Of a stretch of DNA of 64,000 bases, positions 61,900-64,000 are shown in pieces. This DNA is from JAXGQE01 sp040766585. Lineage in GTDB: Bacteria > Bacillota > SLNR01. The DNA is taken from positions 62,001-126,000 of the forward strand of contig JAXGQE010000008.1 in assembly GCA_040766585.1 (NCBI GenBank), in the 5' to 3' direction. The notes under the pieces were generated by a model. The model was not told the origin of the DNA and did not search any database. It saw only the letters and a program-made list of their open reading frames with translations. The translations under genes were made by a program, and so were the position numbers. Numbering within the stretch: position 1 is the first letter of the stretch; each line of letters starts with the position of its first letter.

Positions 61900-63380
61900 T
61901 GCCAACGAAGAGACAGCTTAGGACCTTTACAGATGCCGAAGCAGATCGCTTGGTCCGGTTCTGCGAAGAAGCTGAAAAGGAGATCCTGGACAGACTGAAC
62001 CGGGCATTCCTAAGGGGAAACAAAACCGAGTATCTGAGCAGTGTGCGAAAGAACATCGATGCCATCTTAAAAGACTTGCGCAGCGGATCCAGGACATGGA
62101 CCGAACAGGCAGTGCCGAAGGTGTACACCAACGGGCTTCTCTCAGCAGACAGCATGCTAAGAAGCCGGGGGCAGATTCTCTCAGGAGCATTCGGGGCCAT
62201 CCACCAACAGGCAGCACAGGTCCTGGCCGAGAACACATTTCAGAAACTGGATCATGTTGCCCAGGTGATTGGTCGCAGAGCAGATGATATTTTAAGGGAC
62301 ATGGCACTGGAGAATATCCGCGGTTCTGTGGTTGGGTACGACACATGGAAGCAGGTGGCCAATCGATATCGGGAGCAGCTTGCACAAAACGGTGTCACAG
62401 GATTCCGAGACGCTGCCCAACGGAACTGGAATATGAAGACCTATGCCCAGATGGTGGCCAGAACCTCCACCATGGAAGCACATCTTCAGGGCACACTTAA
62501 CCGATTGTCAGAACACGGCCACGATCTGGTGAAGATCAGCACTCATCCCGGAGCTTGTCCCTTATGCGTACCCTGGCAGGGACAGATTTTAAGCATTACC
62601 GGAAAGACAGATGGATATCCTACACTGGAGGAAGCCAAAGCACAGGGACTTTTTCATCCAAACTGCCGCCATGCAATGGGACTGCACATTGATCTGGATG
62701 CAGAACTGGACGAGCAGGAAGGGAATCAGGAAGAAAATGCTGAACAGGTTCAGGAAGAAGTGGTACAGACCACAAACGATCCGCTAGAAATTGCCGGCGT
62801 AAAACGAGGCATGCCCATGAGCAGGGAAGATGCAAATCATGGAAAGCCCAATCCCAATTTCAACTTGGGTTCCGGATATCGCATCAACTGTCAAAGCTGT
62901 GTGGTCACATTTGAGGCGCGATTAAGGGGGTACAATGTCCAGACCCTGCCGAATACTCCGGGATCCAAGCTGGAAGAGCTTTCAAGAGGAACGAGCAAGG
63001 CATGGATAGACCCAAGAACCGGTACCCATCCCGAATATATCCGGGACATGACGGTAAAGAATGCCAAGCAAGCGTACGAATTCCTGGATAAAGTAGTCCA
63101 GAAAGACGCTCGTTACACCATTGAGTTTGAGTGGAGGGGCAGAGGCAATGGTGCGCATATTGTGAGCCTCGACAGGAATGATGAAGGAATCATCCGAATC
63201 TATGACCCTCAGACGGCAAAAACTTTCGTTGGAAGACAAGCATTCACATATCTTAAAGAAATCAAATATGTTCGAAGCTTCTATGGTAAGAAATTTCCTG
63301 TACCACCAAAACTACTGAGGATCGATGAAATGCAGTTAAACAAAGAAATGGTAGATCATATCATGGAGGCATCACAATAA
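61899..63380 (+). CDS. Phage head (MuF-like) protein with C-terminal papain-fold toxin domain
   Basis: A 493-residue two-domain protein. Residues 1-265 are a phage minor head/MuF-type protein with the metal site HPGACPLC (216-223) and HPNCRHAMGLH (253-263). A Glu/Gln-rich linker (~264-295) leads to a C-terminal domain with RINCQSCVVTFEARLRGYNV (C331, C334), GRGNGAHIVSL (H420) and IIRIYDPQTAKTF (D436): the Cys-His-Asp order of papain-like toxin domains found in polymorphic MuF toxins. The toxin may enter the host with the DNA or act between lysogens. A small gene follows that may encode immunity. Confidence 0.82.
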   Translation: MPTKRQLRTFTDAEADRLVRFCEEAEKEILDRLNRAFLRGNKTEYLSSVRKNIDAILKDLRSGSRTWTEQAVPKVYTNGLLSADSMLRSRGQILSGAFGAIHQQAAQVLAENTFQKLDHVAQVIGRRADDILRDMALENIRGSVVGYDTWKQVANRYREQLAQNGVTGFRDAAQRNWNMKTYAQMVARTSTMEAHLQGTLNRLSEHGHDLVKISTHPGACPLCVPWQGQILSITGKTDGYPTLEEAKAQGLFHPNCRHAMGLHIDLDAELDEQEGNQEENAEQVQEEVVQTTNDPLEIAGVKRGMPMSREDANHGKPNPNFNLGSGYRINCQSCVVTFEARLRGYNVQTLPNTPGSKLEELSRGTSKAWIDPRTGTHPEYIRDMTVKNAKQAYEFLDKVVQKDARYTIEFEWRGRGNGAHIVSLDRNDEGIIRIYDPQTAKTFVGRQAFTYLKEIKYVRSFYGKKFPVPPKLLRIDEMQLNKEMVDHIMEASQ

Positions 63381-63598
63381 TGGACATTGATAGAATCAAG
63401 GCGTTCGCAATAAGTGAAGGGTATAAGGATGTGCAGTATCTAGGGAAGTGGCGGGGTTACGATGTGTATGAGCCTACGATGGGTGAAGGTGTATCATACA
63501 TCGGCCTACCTTTCATTGTGCTGGTGCAGGGCGATACAATTCGCATGTCCACTGAAGAGGAAGCATTCCAACAGATCCGGGAAACCGAAGACGATTAG
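63380..63598 (+). CDS. Putative immunity protein for the MuF-linked toxin
   Basis: A 72-residue acidic protein beginning MDIDRIKAFAISEGYKDVQY, with YDVYEPTMGEGVSYIGLPFIVLVQGDTIRMS. The start overlaps the toxin gene stop (TAATG) and the gene is not shared with usual head modules. Small size and direct coupling to a polymorphic toxin are the arguments for immunity; no family is recognised. Confidence 0.6.
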   Translation: MDIDRIKAFAISEGYKDVQYLGKWRGYDVYEPTMGEGVSYIGLPFIVLVQGDTIRMSTEEEAFQQIRETEDD

Positions 63599-63937
63599 TT
63601 ACTCTTTATTAGCTTTCTTTCCGGTAGTCTGTTTCGGAATCCCTTCCACAGCGATCCCGTAGATCTTCGGATCATTGAACTTCATGGGGATCAGCTTGAA
63701 GGTATTGAAGCAGTAGCAATTCTTCGCTTCCACCCAGATGGCCTTCCCGAAACGAATCTCGGTACCGGGACGGGGATTGAAGTCTGAGAATCCGCACTCT
63801 TTCCAAAACAGGCGGGTATGCTGCCTGCCTAGACGAATGAGTGTCGGATCTACCCGTTCTTTTCTCAAATGCGCAATGCGCACATTGATGCCAACATGCA
63901 CGGACATTCTGTCCTGGTCCATATACCAGTTATCCAC
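63599..63937 (-). CDS. Leftward phage gene of unknown function in the late region
   Basis: A 112-residue protein read against the late operon. It begins MDNWYMDQDRMSVHVGINVRI, with GKAIWVEAKNCYCFNTFKLIPMKFNDPKIYGIAVEG in parts and a basic end (QTTGKKANKE). GTG 63937 has AGGTGAT ~7 bases upstream. Its stop abuts the stop of the immunity gene with no spacer. Leftward single genes among late genes are typical of morons expressed in lysogens. Confidence 0.65.
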   Translation of the reverse strand: MDNWYMDQDRMSVHVGINVRIAHLRKERVDPTLIRLGRQHTRLFWKECGFSDFNPRPGTEIRFGKAIWVEAKNCYCFNTFKLIPMKFNDPKIYGIAVEGIPKQTTGKKANKE

Positions 63938-63950
63938 CTATACATCACCT

Positions 63951-63984
63951 CTGATGATTAATTCCATCAGGGGTTTTGTATTTC
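63951..63984 (+). terminator. Possible hairpin before the window end
   Basis: CCTCTGATG and CATCAGGGG (one G-U) around GATTAATTC, then TTTTGTATTT. Its role is unclear: it may end rightward transcription before the next module or lie upstream of the leftward gene. Confidence 0.4.
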
Positions 63985-64000
63985 CTACTAAAATACGGTA

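Larger units (their letters stand above)
45120..64000. mobile_element. Prophage, left part (right end outside the window)
   Basis: From tRNA-Thr onward the genes are integrase, ImmA, repressor, Cro-like, recombination, replication, late regulator, accessory island, terminase, portal and head genes, in the order of temperate siphophages of Bacillota. Most genes are rightward; only the lysogeny arm (45231-47856) and one late gene (63599-63937) are leftward. No tail or lysis genes are in view, so at least half of the prophage is missing here. Confidence 0.95.

Overview
The window comes from a spore-forming, Gram-positive anaerobe of the class Clostridia (Bacillota). The supporting evidence is the ctsR-mcsA-mcsB-clpC-radA block, a CarD/YacL-ispD-ispF-gltX-cysS-mrnC-thyX-rlmB-sigH gene order, a T-box leader, SigH, ferredoxins, strong AGGAGG ribosome binding sites and sigma-A promoters. 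The 16S gene is complete, but I would not name a genus from memory.

Region 1 (1-9,030) is a metabolic cluster: the end of a hydantoinase-like amidohydrolase, a hydantoin racemase-like protein, an ACT protein, a metallo-beta-lactamase-fold hydrolase, an Fe-S QueG-like protein, a cysteine-dioxygenase-like cupin, an unusual formyltransferase/ADP-forming acyl-CoA ligase fusion, a deaminase-type amidohydrolase and a ferredoxin. The substrate is not known; hydantoin, ureide or pyrimidine-like compounds fit the enzymes.

Region 2 (9,121-45,120) is core genome: dusB, a three-gene cluster (HTH regulator, 'quinate dehydrogenase'-type protein, acyl-ACP-reductase-like protein), greA-lysS, a complete rRNA operon ending in tRNA-Asn, an EF-G paralogue, an RlmI-like methylase, the CtsR regulon operon, radA, CarD, YacL, ispDF, an RlpA-like protein, gltX, cysS with a tRNA-Cys-type T-box, mrnC, thyX, rlmB, sigH and tRNA-Thr. 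Two nearly identical copies of an IS1202/ISNCY-type insertion sequence (15,319-16,931 and 38,655-40,294), both with a broken transposase, lie in it. Each has a 19-bp target duplication and each sits at the same place relative to a promoter: the duplication ends on the first T of a TTGACA -35 box (rRNA operon and cysS).

Region 3 (45,120 to the window end) is the left part of a prophage in tRNA-Thr. In order: integrase and ImmA leftward (with a LexA-like box), a CI/Cro-type switch with a regular operator array, a recombination module (YqaJ exonuclease, HNH, putative annealing protein), a replication module (initiator with internal iterons, helicase loader, RusA, SSB), an ArpU-like late regulator, an AT-rich accessory island, and then the packaging/head genes. 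The island carries two apparent toxin-antitoxin defence systems: a toxin-antitoxin-chaperone set with an ADP-ribosyltransferase-like toxin and a SecB-like chaperone (CmdTAC-like), and a Panacea-antitoxin pair. The MuF-type head protein carries a papain-fold toxin domain followed by a small putative immunity gene. The portal gene has a 1-base frameshift in a G run.
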